Assembly: GCA_942159475.1 (NCBI GenBank)
Contig: OW804096.1
Span: 40,547,744-40,611,743 of the forward strand
Length of the DNA stretch: 64,000 nucleotides
Source of the DNA: Sthenelais limicola
Taxonomy: Eukaryota > Annelida > Polychaeta > Phyllodocida > Sigalionidae
Direction: 5' to 3'
Positions 22,535 through 34,617 of the stretch are shown piece by piece. A program made the position numbers and the translations under genes. Under the pieces are notes generated by a model. That model was given only the letters and a program-made list of their open reading frames with translations. It made no database searches and had not been told where the DNA came from. Numbering within the stretch: the stretch's first letter is position 1; the number at the start of each line of letters is the position of its first letter.

Positions 22535-22640
22535 TACTAGAAATGCATGAATATATTTGATACACGGTCTTGACATTTAGATATATGTATTGATAAGACT
22601 TGAGGCGGGACTTGTGACTCATTTATCATTGCATGTATAT
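22535..22640 (+). mobile_element. MITE family B, decayed right part
   Basis: Only the right portion is recognisable: GAATATATTTGATACACGGT, then CTTGACATTTAG, and the terminus GGGACTTGTGACTCATTTAT. The left half is missing or too diverged. Confidence 0.55.
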
Positions 22641-23402
22641 GGAGCAAAACTTCAAAATTTTGTCAAGAGTTTTTCCAAGTGGAATACTTTCGCTTTATTA
22701 TTCCATGCATGGCCTCCCAAGAAAACAGAACAAATGAATCGTTCTTTAATGCGATGCGCAACATCTTTTCAAAAGCAAAGTGTGCATAATCTTGACAAAT
22801 GATCATTTTGGACACTTTCGCAAGGCCTGTAATCGAAAACATGTTTTTTTCGAGGGTCACCCATATTTCATCTCGGCCTTTCTAAGGGAGAAGACAATTA
22901 TTTACGGAATAATGTCGAAAACGTCCCCTGACAAGAAAAGTGGGAAACGTGCTGCATCGCCTGGGGGGAATGTTAACCAGAAGGAACAATGATTCTTTTG
23001 CTATAAGAAAGAAAATCCTTCTGTATTTCGTGACCTGTGAGGAAGAAAGCTTCATTTGTTTCAGGGCACATCGGACATTTTCTATGAAAGAACGGAAACA
23101 TTTCCAAAGCACGTGTGTAAAGTCTTGGTCATGTCTTTTAGATTTGCCTGGTGTCCGCAAGCTTGAAATGCGTGTAATACGAATTCTATAGTTCTCTCTC
23201 TCAGCAGACCCTACTAATCACACCGAATAATTTCCTTCCTGATAAAAATACGCCGTGTTGCATTCAACACAACACAAATCCATATAGATCCATTTGCAAA
23301 CCCATGAGGTATAATGACATTAAATCTAATTCATGCAAGAAGGAAATACAAGTACAGACGAATGCGTTTCGTTGTAATTGCATGTCAAATCATGTATCAT
23401 GT

Positions 23403-23600
23403 ATCAGATTTTCAGAAAATGTACAATTCGTCTTCCCCGATCCTCTCAAATAATCCACATTTAAGACAAAAATGAGCTTAAATCAATGCGAAACCAAATA
23501 TACTCAGATATACTCGGTATTCTTCATTTTTCAGCCTGATTTTGGAGAATTTCCGAAATATGTAGAGCCGCCAATTGTACATTTTCTGAAAATCTGACCC
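23403..23600 (+). mobile_element. MITE family A, copy 5
   Basis: The element runs from CAGATTTTCAGAAAATGTAC to ATTTTCTGAAAATCTGACCC, with the shared internal segments CACCAATCC-like (here CCCCGATCCTCTCAAATAA) and CCAAATATACTCAGATATAC. It is slightly shorter than its relatives, with a lost left terminus. Confidence 0.85.
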
Positions 23601-24383
23601 TTATACGTGAATCAAATCAATGAAGACAACTTAATCCAACTAGTAGGGACTGGCGAATCGGAACCAATTTCTGAATTCTTTAGGCCTTTCTTGCACCCGT
23701 TCTTATGTCACCATACTTTAACAGTAGCAGTTGACACAACACATCAATTGGTTGTATGCCTGTGTGCGGAAGGAATTACCCTATTGGATCTGTTTATTAA
23801 CCAATCTCTCCAAATCCGACCAGGCACTCTAACTCAGACGGCCTATAACATAATAAATTGGTGTTTGCACTCCGAATCAATATCAGCTAGTTTGGGTTAC
23901 ATAAGTCTATCTTCACAATATTCCAATTTTCCCCTTTATCAACTTCTTCATTGGTAAAGTGGAGGGCATTCGGGTATGTACAAAGGGCAACAAAGGGATG
24001 CCAATATCCCAACAATTAGCGATTATTCCTTAAGCATGAGGCATTTAAACATTAGGCTGTCTTGTTCAATGGGGAAACCTTAAGGGATTTGTGGATAACC
24101 CATGTTCTTGCCTCTCCATCGCCACCCACTGCTACCGCCACCCTTATTAGCTATTGTGTCGGCGTGTGCTGGGTCCAGCAAGGGCGAACGCTTGATAAGG
24201 TCCAAGTCTTGGGTAATAATTGTCGTTGTCAGCTTATCACTGACATTAGAAGTTGGATCAATAAGAAGGACTCACTTATCTGGGCTGGTAATCGCCCTGA
24301 TTGATCCGCTTGTCTGTAGCACTCAGCACATGTTCTGCGATTGTGCCAGCAGGGGAGGAGAGAGGAGGAGGGGAAGGGTGGAG

Positions 24384-24791
24384 ATATGTGATATGTTACA
24401 GAAAAATGAGTCAGATGTCGCAAAATTCTTTCAAAGTGATTTATGTACAAGATGTCTTGGTGGGAATGTTTGCATATTGTGAATACTTAACGCTGCTTGT
24501 AGCATGAATACATTTAACAAATGTCAAGACAATGTATTGAATATATCCCTGTATTTCTAAGGTCATCCTATAGAGTATATTTAGCTACTTTACTAGTAAA
24601 TGTCCACCCAGAAGTATTGCAAACTTTTTTTTTCAGAAGTAAAAATATCAAACTTAAAATATAGAAATACTTATTAGATGTCCTACTGTTTACTATCATT
24701 GGAATCGGTTTGATCTCATCTTTTCAAATATGATGATATCGCAAAATCCATTTTTTGCGACTTGTGACTCATTTTCCTGAAACACGTCACC
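24384..24791 (-). mobile_element. MITE family B, copy 3 (reverse orientation)
   Basis: Left end ATATGTGATATGTTACAG then AAAAATGAGTCAGATGTCGC; right end GCGACTTGTGACTCATTTTC then CTGAAACACGTCAC. The inner landmarks appear as reverse complements (TATCAAACTTAAAATATAGA). It overlaps several spurious ORFs. Confidence 0.85.
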
Positions 24792-25408
24792 TTAATATTA
24801 CATGGTGTAAACTTGGCACTAGTCTCCAGGGAACCAGTGCATGGAGAAGGAGAGAGTGGTAAGGAGGAGGAAGAGGTCTGGAGTGGGGCAAGGGTCATAC
24901 TGTCGCACCGAAGCGGATTTGGAAAAGATGTGGGAAACAGGAGGGAAGGCCTGAATGCCTGGATGCGTGATGTATATATTATTTGGTGGGAGAGGGATTG
25001 TAGGTTGGCTCGCACAGGGACTGGGTGAGAGGAAAAACATGTATGGTAAATGGTGTGGGGGTGGGAGTGGGTGGAAATAGCCAGGTGGGCCTTTTATACC
25101 GACTGCAGTAGGGCAGCAATCCGGTTGATAGGCATGAGAGGCGGGCTGTGGCTGTTGCTGGGTCTGGTATGGATGTATGTATGAGAAGAACATGGAAGTA
25201 TAACAAAAGTTCCATGGAGGTCCATTGTTATATGTCTGCCCTCAATTGTGACCCATTGTTCTACTTGTACATGAATTTAAGCGAATTTTCCTGCCTTTGT
25301 TTCTATCAGCCTTTAATTCCGGAAAGAAGAAAAAATATAGAAATCATCATCATTCGCCAGACCTTCACCTTTACTTTGCAATATCGCTGGTCCATAGCAA
25401 TTAACATG

Positions 25409-25505
25409 AAGGGCCTAGTCCACTAAGCCGATTTTCATACGATTCTGACAGAAGTTTGTGTGGCGCAAAATCGCATGCAAATTGGTTTAGTGGATTAAAG
25501 GCCTT
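25409..25505. mobile_element. Short palindromic element, family D, copy 1
   Basis: The ends AAGGGCCTAGTCCACTAAGC and GGTTTAGTGGATTAAAGGCC are inverse of each other, and the arms continue as CGATTTTCATACGATT versus AATCGCATGCAAATTGG. The 97 bp can fold into one hairpin. Confidence 0.8.
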
Positions 25506-25882
25506 TTAGACAATATCTTCCAGTGTCTGTTTCCCTATGCTGTTCCTCGCCCATCATATTATAAGGACATCATATCAATAGCCCCGTACTATCATAAACC
25601 TTATATGAATCAACTTTCCTCAATTTAGAACTCCGTATCACTGGTCTGGCACTATATAAACGAAAGTACAAACTTTCAAATGGAATAGCAGACAGTCTGA
25701 AGCCATTTTCCCTTTTGTGAGCCGAATGTTAATTTGGTCTTTTTGTATCGAAAAGCATTGTATTCATCTTTTGGTTTGTTCGTGAAAAACATTCATCCCG
25801 TGAATTTATAATCCCACAACGTGATGGTGTATGACGACACCCGCATCTCCCGAATCCACGATTTTTCCTGTATTCCTGTATA

Positions 25883-25992
25883 AAGGCCCTAGTCCACCAA
25901 GCCGATTCTCATTCGGTTCACACGGAATCTAGCGGAAAAGGGTCCTCTGCGGGCAAAATCGCATGAGAATCGGCTTAGTGGACTAGGCTCTT
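25883..25992. mobile_element. Short palindromic element, family D, copy 2
   Basis: AAGGCCCTAGTCCACCAAGC at the left and GGCTTAGTGGACTAGGCTCT at the right are near-perfect inverse copies; the arms extend through CGATTCTCAT and ATGAGAATCG. It lies about 380 bp after copy 1, in the same intron. Confidence 0.82.
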
Positions 25993-26782
25993 ATGACCTT
26001 TAAGGTAATACCTTGATCTTTATTAAAGGTCCAATATTAAATATTAAATTATATCCATAACTTTTAGCCAATTTCGGAATTGACCTTTCGGGGGGACATT
26101 TGATATCTTAAGTGGATTTGACAATAAGGTTTTCGCGACCAGGCAATATCCCACACAAGTGTCTCTACATGTATCGGATGTCATAGAGCTTCATCATTTC
26201 TTGCACAGACATTATTAAAACTTTGGCTTTTATAAACTCAGAGGAAAAAGATTCCCTTAGGTCGGATTTCCATACTTAGTATGCCCAACTTGCCCAGAAA
26301 TTGTATACGTTGTCATATTTTATATACACTGTATTCTGGATCTTATATGCTAATTCCTGTCTTATTCATGGTAGTTTCAGGTTTCTTTCTTTGTCATAAA
26401 TATTTCATCATCAATCTGAATAAGATACAAGATAAAGGCGGGCGACAAATAAGAAAATCCCTCTGCCATGTCACTCTAGTTTTCGTTATTGATTTCCAGC
26501 CAACACAAAGGAAGTTTAGGTCAAAGTTCGGGCATATCACTCCAGAAGTAACGAAAAACCGATTCAGGAAATAGTTTGGGAGGTGCGATTGATGTTGTTT
26601 TCTGAGGGCTGATAAAACTAATCAATCAGCGTTTTTCTCATAATAATTTCGAGAGTGTGCAGAAGGAACAAGAGCCTAACTGATGAGGGCAAGATGGATG
26701 GTTGGAGGGTGGTGATGGAAGAATGAATTGATGGATAGAAGTAAAAGAAAGTTAAGAAAATAGAAGTAATAGAGGAACTTAC

Positions 26783-27243
26783 CTAAGCCGGTCCGATCTG
26801 GGCGTTGTGGGGGGAACCAGAACATGACCAGTGTTAAACAGGAGAGCAGTATACAGGGTAAAATGAGAACGACGATATAAAAGGCTGTCCGCCGTTTTAT
26901 AGTAATAAAATAGATAAGTTCTGGATATGGATCATCTCCGCAACATGTATACTTCCTCACATTGCGGATACCATTTGAGGCTAGGATATCCCACTCGGAC
27001 GATGGCATAAACTCCTCCATGTCGATGTCACTGTTATTTCCCATGAAATTCAGATTCACCTTATAGCCATCGTATGTCCATGATCCAAATTTGAACTTGC
27101 ACGTTTGCTCGTCAAACGGGAAGTTGGTCATGTCAACTTCACAAGAGCTCTTGTATATAGATGAAGGTATCCACTTGACGGTACCGTCCCTTAGCACCGC
27201 GAGAAGCTCGTGATGGACCTCGCGATCGTATTGCTCGTCAGCG
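26783..27243 (-). CDS. nAChR-family subunit, large exon: Cys-loop, loops B and C, TM1, start of pore filter
   Basis: This 461-bp exon is C plus 153 codons plus G. The acceptor is TTCATTGCAG|CGCT and the donor TTAG|GTAAGT. Exon-local residues: Cys-loop C34 to C48 with 13 residues between and the conserved FPFD inside; loop B GSWTYDG at 53-59; sequon NNS at 69-71; loop C YTCCGDDPYPEL at 98-109; TM1 about 119-143 with the conserved Pro129-Cys130; then FPPQRPDRTGL leading into TM2. The vicinal cysteines with Tyr98 and Tyr106 mark an agonist-binding, alpha-type subunit. The three residues between CC and PY give the spacing of muscle alpha subunits, one more than alpha7. The filter reads P(-2')-D(-1')-R(0') where cationic nAChRs usually have Gly-Glu-Lys. 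The frame is open with no damage. The exon lies 6.7 kb downstream of the previous one and 7.7 kb before the next. Confidence 0.97.
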
Positions 27244-30200
27244 CTGCAATGAATGAGGTCAGAGTTTAGCATAAAGGTCATAGGTTTATGAGCAATGTTG
27301 ATTAAATGCTGAAGGCCTTCAGGGCTATATTTTCCACAGACTAATCTACAATAAGAGTTCTGAAAGAGATTAGGCTTTCACTTGGGGGGTCATTTCTTAG
27401 AGGGATGCGGAGATTATAACGCAAATTGACAACGAAAACAAGAAAACCCTTCATTTATTTTATTTTCAAATGATCAATGGCAAGGAAAACAAAAATGAGC
27501 TTTCTTACATTGGAAATACAGAAGATGGGGGAGTACCCTGCGAACCTGGATGTTAAAAAGTTCTTCAAGAGTAAATACCAATTACCTTTGGGCTAGAGAT
27601 GCAACGCTCATTTAAAAAAACTAAATCCCCAGTGCTCCTAAGATAAACCCCACAAGGACGCGAATGTGGGAAGTTGAGCAGGATTTTTATCACGTAAGTG
27701 TTTCTTTCCCTCGGTTACATTAATGAACCGCAAGGCAGATTCTTAATTATTTGTTTTATCAAACATCCAACTGGATGACACACTTAAGTCACGGAAGGAA
27801 AAATAAAAAAGGAAAGCATTTTAATTGTACATCTTGTGTCCAGGGAATTCACTCTCATTTCCGAATGTTTTATTTAAACAAGAGTAAAACATGAGGCAAT
27901 GTATTTATCTTTTAGGAAGAATCATGCATGTTTAGTTGGTGTTAAGGAACCAGCTCCTGAGTTTATATCGTAGAGTAAGGTATCTTAATCTGTACCATAG
28001 GTATTGCATTTAATGTTTCTATTTTCCGGGATTGCGACCCTATCTCACTAGCATTAGAAGTCGTTGAAATCTAAGTCGGGTACCGGTTATTACTCCCCAG
28101 GAAGAGCAACTAAAGATTTACTTGGATACTTTAATGGTCTGCAATTGGATGGACGTAAGAAGTAGTGATCCAGTGGCAGAGAAATTCCCGAAATTTCCAA
28201 AATTGCACAACTTACAACAAATTACACATCCCCAGTCAATTTGAAATATGTCCCTCGCCTGTGGAACGAGCTGGCATGCAAATATAGCATCAGACACTTG
28301 TGTTGCTTTGCAAGACAGTTCGCCTCACTGGCAACGGCACATATGATGATGAAAATTGACCAGAAAGATTAGCTGATTCAGATTGTATCGCGTGCTTCTG
28401 TCGTTTATCGCTGGCTCTATTATAAAAACAATATACATTAGCTAAGTTTCTGAATCTTTCGCATTTTCTTCTGCCTATTTATCATACATGCATTGCTCTG
28501 AAAACAAAGTGTCTAGAGTGAGATACGCATAGTGCATATTTCACTAGTGAGTTATGTGTGGTTGTCATGGCAATCAATCTGTTCTTTGTTACTAAAATTA
28601 CCGCCGAAATTCAAATTTATGACTCGATTTGTTTTCGATTTTATGATTGAAAACATGTATAATAAATAAATAAATAATAAATCTGTTATTTATTGCTTAA
28701 CAGCCTCCAGTACTAAAATTCAGAGTGGAAATTCAACTTAACTCAACTAGTTGCTATATTTATTTCTTATAATCCTGACTTTCATCTGAGCACTATAATT
28801 ATAAAAGAAGCCTTCAAAGAGGTTCTATGGCATTGGTCACCCTTCCATGCAACAAGTATCTGCTGGCCTACTTCCGCTGCTATGCCCCCGGTCAAAGTGT
28901 TCATTTCCTGCAAGAAATGTAAAATGGGTGGGTATAACCCCTAAAAGGGACCTATTCGGACCAATCCCTGAAGCCTGGAGTATAACAAGATACCAGCAGC
29001 GATATAGAAAACCCTTAACCGTTGCCGTCCCCTAGCCTTGGCATCGAGCGGTCGTTATTGTGCCTGTGTGATGTGCATTCACTACAGCCACATACATCCT
29101 CCAGGGGTTTCCACTACTTTAACCCTCCCCTAACCACAGGAAGGAGCAGGAGGAGGAGGGGGAGGAGAAAGAGAGCCAGTCCAAACAGGACAGGTGGAGA
29201 GGAGGGAAAATGATTCTTCTCTCTATCCATAGCCAAGAAACGTGCCAAAGCGACATAAGGTGATGGCTGCTTTACCAAGAATCACCATCGGGATTGCGCC
29301 GATACTACGTTTTTGGTTACCAGTTCTTATTGGCATTTTTTATTCAAGGCCTGACAGATCAGGCTCTAATACGTGCACGGGAGAGGGCTGGTGTATTTTT
29401 GCACCCAACGTGAACACGATACCGGACCTATTTTTCAATATCGATAGAAAAGAAAATCAAAACTATTTGATAGGTGTAAACTCCACTTGATCAATTTAGA
29501 TGTATGCTATAATAAAGCTATTTACTGTTTTAAACAGTCTGCTTATCTGAAATTAGGCTCCATGCGATTTATCATTAGGGAATCTTTTCATTAATTATTA
29601 TTATTATCGGTTGAATAGATGAAATGCCCACTTAATAGATACTCAAAGCAATGCATGCTTCGCTGCACTCTTAGTTAACATCGGTCAAAAAGGATTGAGG
29701 ATTTGTTCAGGTTGTATTTGCAACAGGGCTGTCTTCACTTCATCGCACACCGGTGGTTTTCTCTTAGTCAATTCGACTTTTGTATAAACAATTTTTGTAT
29801 AAACATTAAACAGAAGCAGAATATTGATAACTTCAGTCATATAAGTCATAATATGAGTAAATTTTGGTAATTCTCTTTTTGTGATTCTATGAGCTGCTTT
29901 CAAACCTAACCAGATTCTCACAGGTCGATACATTAAGCACAGTTTAGAAACATCGACCTGGACGTATAGTATAATATATTCATACAACCTTGACATGATA
30001 ACATGAATCTACACCATCATATCAAACATGTGGGAGGATTGATTTGTCATAAAGTGCTGGCACTATAAGAGGCTGGAAGTGTTTGGAAGTATGCTCCTGA
30101 AATGGGATATTGTATTGCCCCTAAGGAGCCCTCTCCAGACCGCGGCTCGTGTTTGCCTGCGACACAGGGCTAGGATTGGATGATTGGTTCTTAACAAGGC

Positions 30201-33200
30201 CTTGAACTGCATTGATGAAGTGGGCCAAACGGTTCGGATGTCCATAGGCCAGTTCTTTGGTGCCCACATTAAAGGTACCACTTCTTTTTTATATATATGG
30301 GTCAGCCACTCTCACAACTACCCAGTTGGCTATTATGATAGATACACAGCCTGCGCTTGCAGCCCAGCAATGTAAATTGAAAGGGGGTAACTCTTTGGTG
30401 TCCATGAATATGTTAATAAGTGTTATTCCCCCATGCGTCCCATGGGTCATTTGGGACAGGACCATGCGTGACTATAGTTGGGCGTACTTCAAACGTCCGT
30501 CCGAACAACAGACCCTTCTCCGGGTGACCATTTGAACATCCAGATGACCAGATGTAGACGGCTCTCATTGGTCCTTAGGCCCCTGGGGGATTTTCGTCCA
30601 CATGTTAGACATCACTGGAGCATTAGCCGGGTTATAAATCTATTTAACCCAGACGCACCCTGTTTGCCAATGATTTAAACTCTTTAGTCCAGATTTGTTA
30701 TCTTTAAAACTAGAAAACAGTCGGTTTTTTGGGGGGTTGGTAGAAAGAACAGCGCATGGGATGTCGATAGATAATAAATTGGCTTTTTTTATAGATCGGT
30801 TTTGTTACAGCATAACAGGGGCGACATATAATCAAACCGGAAGATAAATAAATGTCGCAGCCTGTAAAAAGCGTTTGCATACAAACGCCAGTCTGCTGTA
30901 ATTGAATTGGCAGAGGGGGAGGACGTTTAGACCTTCTCCAAGCAGAATCATGGATGATCTCAATGGCAAAAACGACACAGGCAGGGAAACTGGGATGACA
31001 GATCTTGATAACTTGGGAATGTATCGGCTAACTCACTCAGGATGGGCTTGGCGGGAGGCGTGTGGGAGGGGGGAATAGAGTTCTCCAGGCGTTGCTTTAG
31101 AACTTGTCTTTTATTGATCGCGCCTGAGTTGAGTTGAGCAAGGGCATACATCTTATGTTGTATCTGTCATTGCCAATACCTTCTGCGTTCTTATCCAGTG
31201 ACTGATCCCGACTTGATGTTGGAGATAGCCACAAAGGGATTCCAGAAGCGAAGAGATGAGGCCAGAGGAGGCCCGATATCTCAGCAAACCAAGTCAGTGC
31301 TCTTTTTTTCCCTCCAGCCAATCCTGACATTCCCACACAGTTCCCCCTTTCGCTTTTAGCTTGGTATAAATCTATGTAACCAAGTAGCCTGAACACCTAA
31401 ACCATTGTCTACCAAGCCTCCGTCGTATATATGGCATTCTCAGTAGAGAAAATTGGGTTTGTCACGATCCTGGTATCTATGATATTCAAGGGTTAATTCA
31501 GCCACCGTCCTCTGTCTTGTTTTTTGGCGGATGGTGTTGAAAAGAACATCAGCTCTTTTCTCTAGGGGATGGAGGAATTACATTAATCCGTACATCTATT
31601 CGCACGTGGATACCAAACTAGTCTTTCTACTAATTTCCCCCTTTTTTATCACTGACATTAATTGCATTAGCGCAAGCAAACCTTGGCGAAACCATAACTA
31701 TGCGCTCTACTGTCTCTCAAGGGGGAGCATAGTGCGAAGTGTCTTATACATAATATGTTATTTTTCAGTCGTTATGTTCATGGCAACCTTTATGTACCTT
31801 TGATATGGTTAAAGCAGGTCTGGTCTCTGGTAAATATGACACAAATTAGATCATCCTTAATATACATATATGCAGCTATAGATTCATAATTTCATGGTAA
31901 GCATAACTTCATGCACTGCATAATTTTACGCTTTTATTAAGACATGGAATTATGTATCGAAAATATTCAGACTATATGATCCCATTAAAAATGCACGTAG
32001 TATATAATGATGGCAACGCCTGAGAAAAAAATCAAATAGTTGGTTATACGTATTTTGTGATGTGACCAATATAATAAACAATATTCTTTTTTAAAGAACC
32101 ATTAAAAGCCTATTGATGTGCAGCATAAATCCATGTTTTTTAGCCTGGACTTATGCTGCTGTCAAAAGTATGTGCAGCATAATTTCATAAGAGCTACACG
32201 AGTTCCTATCTTAAAGTATGACATTTTGCAGCAATGAAATACTGCTGTATGGAAAGGGAACGCTCATATTGTCGCTTGTAAATTAGTCTAAAATTTGTAA
32301 AAAGAGACTGGCAATGCGGAATTTTATTTATAATTTAATCTTGATTTAAAAGAAATCGATATAAATCATATTAAGGGGAACCATTTTGGTCGGAATAATA
32401 TTAATTGAGTTTAATAGAATTTGAGTTGGCCCCTCGATCTCTCTTGAGCTTGAAACAATTTGAGTCGGGACCGTTTTGAATGACGCGACAGGAATGACGC
32501 AAAATCATCGCTGAACCAATCAGATGCGTTCTCTTTTCACGCCTTGGCATGACGTGTTTGGCCGATCCATGCTTGTAAATAAAAGTTACTTGAACGAGGG
32601 ACTAGTTTTTTTAATATAGTAGGGGGACAGACGTCAGACTAGCCATTCCATATATCGTAGAAGAAATATTCTGTGAAATATACAACAGGTGGTTTCAAGC
32701 ATATCTAATTCCCCGATATCTTTTGTGCGGTTAAAATAATACTTATTCTACGACCATGGGATATATCAATATTCCAAATAGTGTTGCTGAAACTATTTGT
32801 TTGATACAGAGAGCAGGAATATGGTGAGAATATGGTGAGAATGTGAGAAAGAGAGGGCAAGATTAGGTAAAGACAGGGAGTGGGAAATAGAAAGACCAAG
32901 AGTGAGGATAGAGAGGGGAAAGAGAGTGGGGATAGAGGGAGTGTCTGGTATCTTCAAAACACGTTTCATGCTCGGTGGAAAGCATTGAAATGAAACAATC
33001 CCCTGGATTATTACGGATCTGTGTCAAATCAATGGGACATTTTTCTTGGGAAATTTCCACGAACTTTCTCCAAAGTTGACGATGTGTATTTGAGGCAAGT
33101 TTTGATTGATTAAGGCGACGGTAAATACTTTCTTAACATGTAGTTTTGAGGCACTGATCAGTGACTTTAATTGAAACTTAATATGTTGATTCCATTTCCA

Positions 33201-33909
33201 TGATTGCATCCTTTGGCATTAGTGTGTTTGTCAGAATAACAGAGTCTGTATATACAAATGAAGCAGGGATATAGTTTCAGGCAAAAAAACCCAGGAAAAG
33301 CGAAATGGAAAACATATACGCTTTTTCTGAGACTAACAATCACAATTATTTTTCCTACCTATAGGCACTAATACCTGGCTTAATGAGTTAATGTCAACAA
33401 CAGATGTACTGAGGAATATAAAGAAGCCCTGAGCATATCATCGTCTATCCTTTCTTTTATATACTTAAATGTCATGCAGTTGTTGATATGTTCGATTACA
33501 TCGCACTGCCTAATCCTCGCTTCTTACATTAGGCAAAAAAGAAAATAGGTGTGTTTCTGATGTATCTACTTGAAATCTAGGTAGGGAGGGGTGGTATTTT
33601 TATTTTCAGGGAACCACCACCCAGGAGCTGAAAAAAATCTATTTCATAATAGTAGTTGTTTTAAACATGAGAAAAGTGCATTTTAAGAGTTTTCTGGTTT
33701 GGAAGACTTGCTTTCCTGCTTTAATTAGGTTTGTTGTCCAAAAATCATTTAAAAAACTATGGAAGGCAACACATTATTTAGGTGGGGTGAGTTTTCTAGG
33801 AGGGCGGGATGTAAATCGGAAACACACCTATTTGTTTTTGCCTTACTATTATGAGGATCTGGGAACATGTGTCGCTTGATGAAGGAAATACAAGGCAGCT
33901 GTTACCTAC
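27244..33909 (-). other. Intron of the nAChR gene (6.7 kb)
   Basis: The intron is bounded by donor GTAGGT at 33909 and acceptor TTGCAG at 27244. I found no coding exon in it. It contains one family I inverted-repeat element at 33533-33842, a purine-rich stretch near 29140-29210, and short AT-rich runs (AAATAA near 28660, ATT near 29600). ORFs here, for example at 29242-29490 or 31531-31803, show no recognisable domain or codon pattern and are treated as chance. Confidence 0.85.
33533..33842. mobile_element. MITE family I, copy 1, flanked by TTA
   Basis: Inverted ends GGCAAAAAAGAAAATAGGTG and CACCTATTTGTTTTTGCC, extending to TGTTTCTGATGTA versus TACATCGGAAACA-like sequence. Both sides carry TTA (33530-33532 and 33843-33845). 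A TTA/TAA target and GG-starting ends fit PIF/Harbinger-type MITEs. Inside is TTGAAATCTAGGTAGGGAGG, shared with the copy at 40078. Confidence 0.75.
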
Positions 33910-34019
33910 TTGTTATAAAGAACAATATCAGGCGTCCACACTGCTGAGGGCGGGAGGCGCAGGTCTGTCAGTCCGCCATATTCCTCTGGCTCCCACTGAA
34001 GATTTTCATCCACCCAGCT
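33910..34019 (-). CDS. nAChR-family subunit, internal exon with loops D and A
   Basis: This 110-bp exon encodes 36 full codons plus AA of a split Asn codon. The acceptor is a pyrimidine-rich tract ending TTTACAG before AGC TGG; the donor is AA|GTAGGT. The peptide begins SWVDENLQW, which is loop D; its final Trp corresponds to the complementary-face Trp55. It continues through the EEYGGL turn and a Leu-Pro-Pro stretch to WTPDIVLYN, which is loop A with its agonist-contacting Tyr. Such receptors are pentameric channels of the cell membrane opened by acetylcholine or a related ligand. Joining AA to the C at 27243 restores Asn and gives the family-typical LYNNAD. From memory, vertebrate muscle-type nAChR genes have a 110-bp exon at the same place, so length and borders support the call. 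Upstream exons (signal peptide, first helix, first strand) were not found. Confidence 0.95.
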
Positions 34020-34546
34020 CTGTAAATAGAGAGGAGGAGGAAATAGTTTTAAGTTATCACGAATCGCAAGCTGTTGGGATTGTTGCCAGGAGAAAAACTG
34101 CCAACCCCACAGAATTAATGCCATAATCTCCAAGGATAAAGCTACGAAAATAAATCGGGCACAACACAACAGCCCCTGAAACAGAAGCAAACTGATTTAT
34201 ACAAGGATCCCAAGGATTTTCGATTGACATGTAAATACCGCGGCCTGTGATGAAACATACATTGCAAACCAGTCTGATTGGCGTCTCATGAAAGCTAATT
34301 AAACAATGTAAGTTTATTAGTGGAGAGTTATGAATCGTATTGGCGCTGAATCCGTTTAGCACGAGGCAAAAAGATATATAGCTTGGGATTTAGATATCTA
34401 TCATGCACCAGGCATTGTGGAGTCCTTGTATTGTTAGTAATCCATTTTGATTGTAAATTATGCACCTGCACCACCACCGAATCTGTCATGTATGAATCGA
34501 TATTATGGAATATATACCCTATAAAAGGTGAATTCTTCTTTTTGTT

Positions 34547-34617
34547 TTGAGTCAAACATCAAAACATTTTTTTTTTTTACATTTTTTTTTTTTTGAGTCT
34601 AACATCAAAACATTTTT
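34547..34617 (+). repeat. Short direct repeat with T runs
   Basis: TTTTGAGTCAAACATCAAAA and TTTTGAGTCTAACATCAAAA, each followed by a T run, about 46 bp apart. Confidence 0.85.

Larger units (their letters stand above)
19077..26782 (-). other. Intron of the nAChR gene (7.7 kb)
   Basis: The intron is bounded by donor GTAAGT at 26782 and acceptor TTCCAG at 19077. It holds family B copies (22535-22640 fragment; 24384-24791), a family A copy (23403-23600), two family D palindromes (25409-25505, 25883-25992), a 59-bp tandem duplication (21801-21918) and a 27-bp one (19824-19877). The overlapping ORFs at 24.1-25.2 kb sit in low-complexity purine/pyrimidine-biased sequence and are not believed to be exons. 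Confidence 0.85.

Noticed and set aside
24102..25193. Overlapping ORFs on both strands (up to 126 codons), Pro/Gln-rich on the minus strand
   Set aside because: Low-complexity purine/pyrimidine-biased sequence and a family B MITE explain them. They lie in an intron whose flanking exons join in frame.
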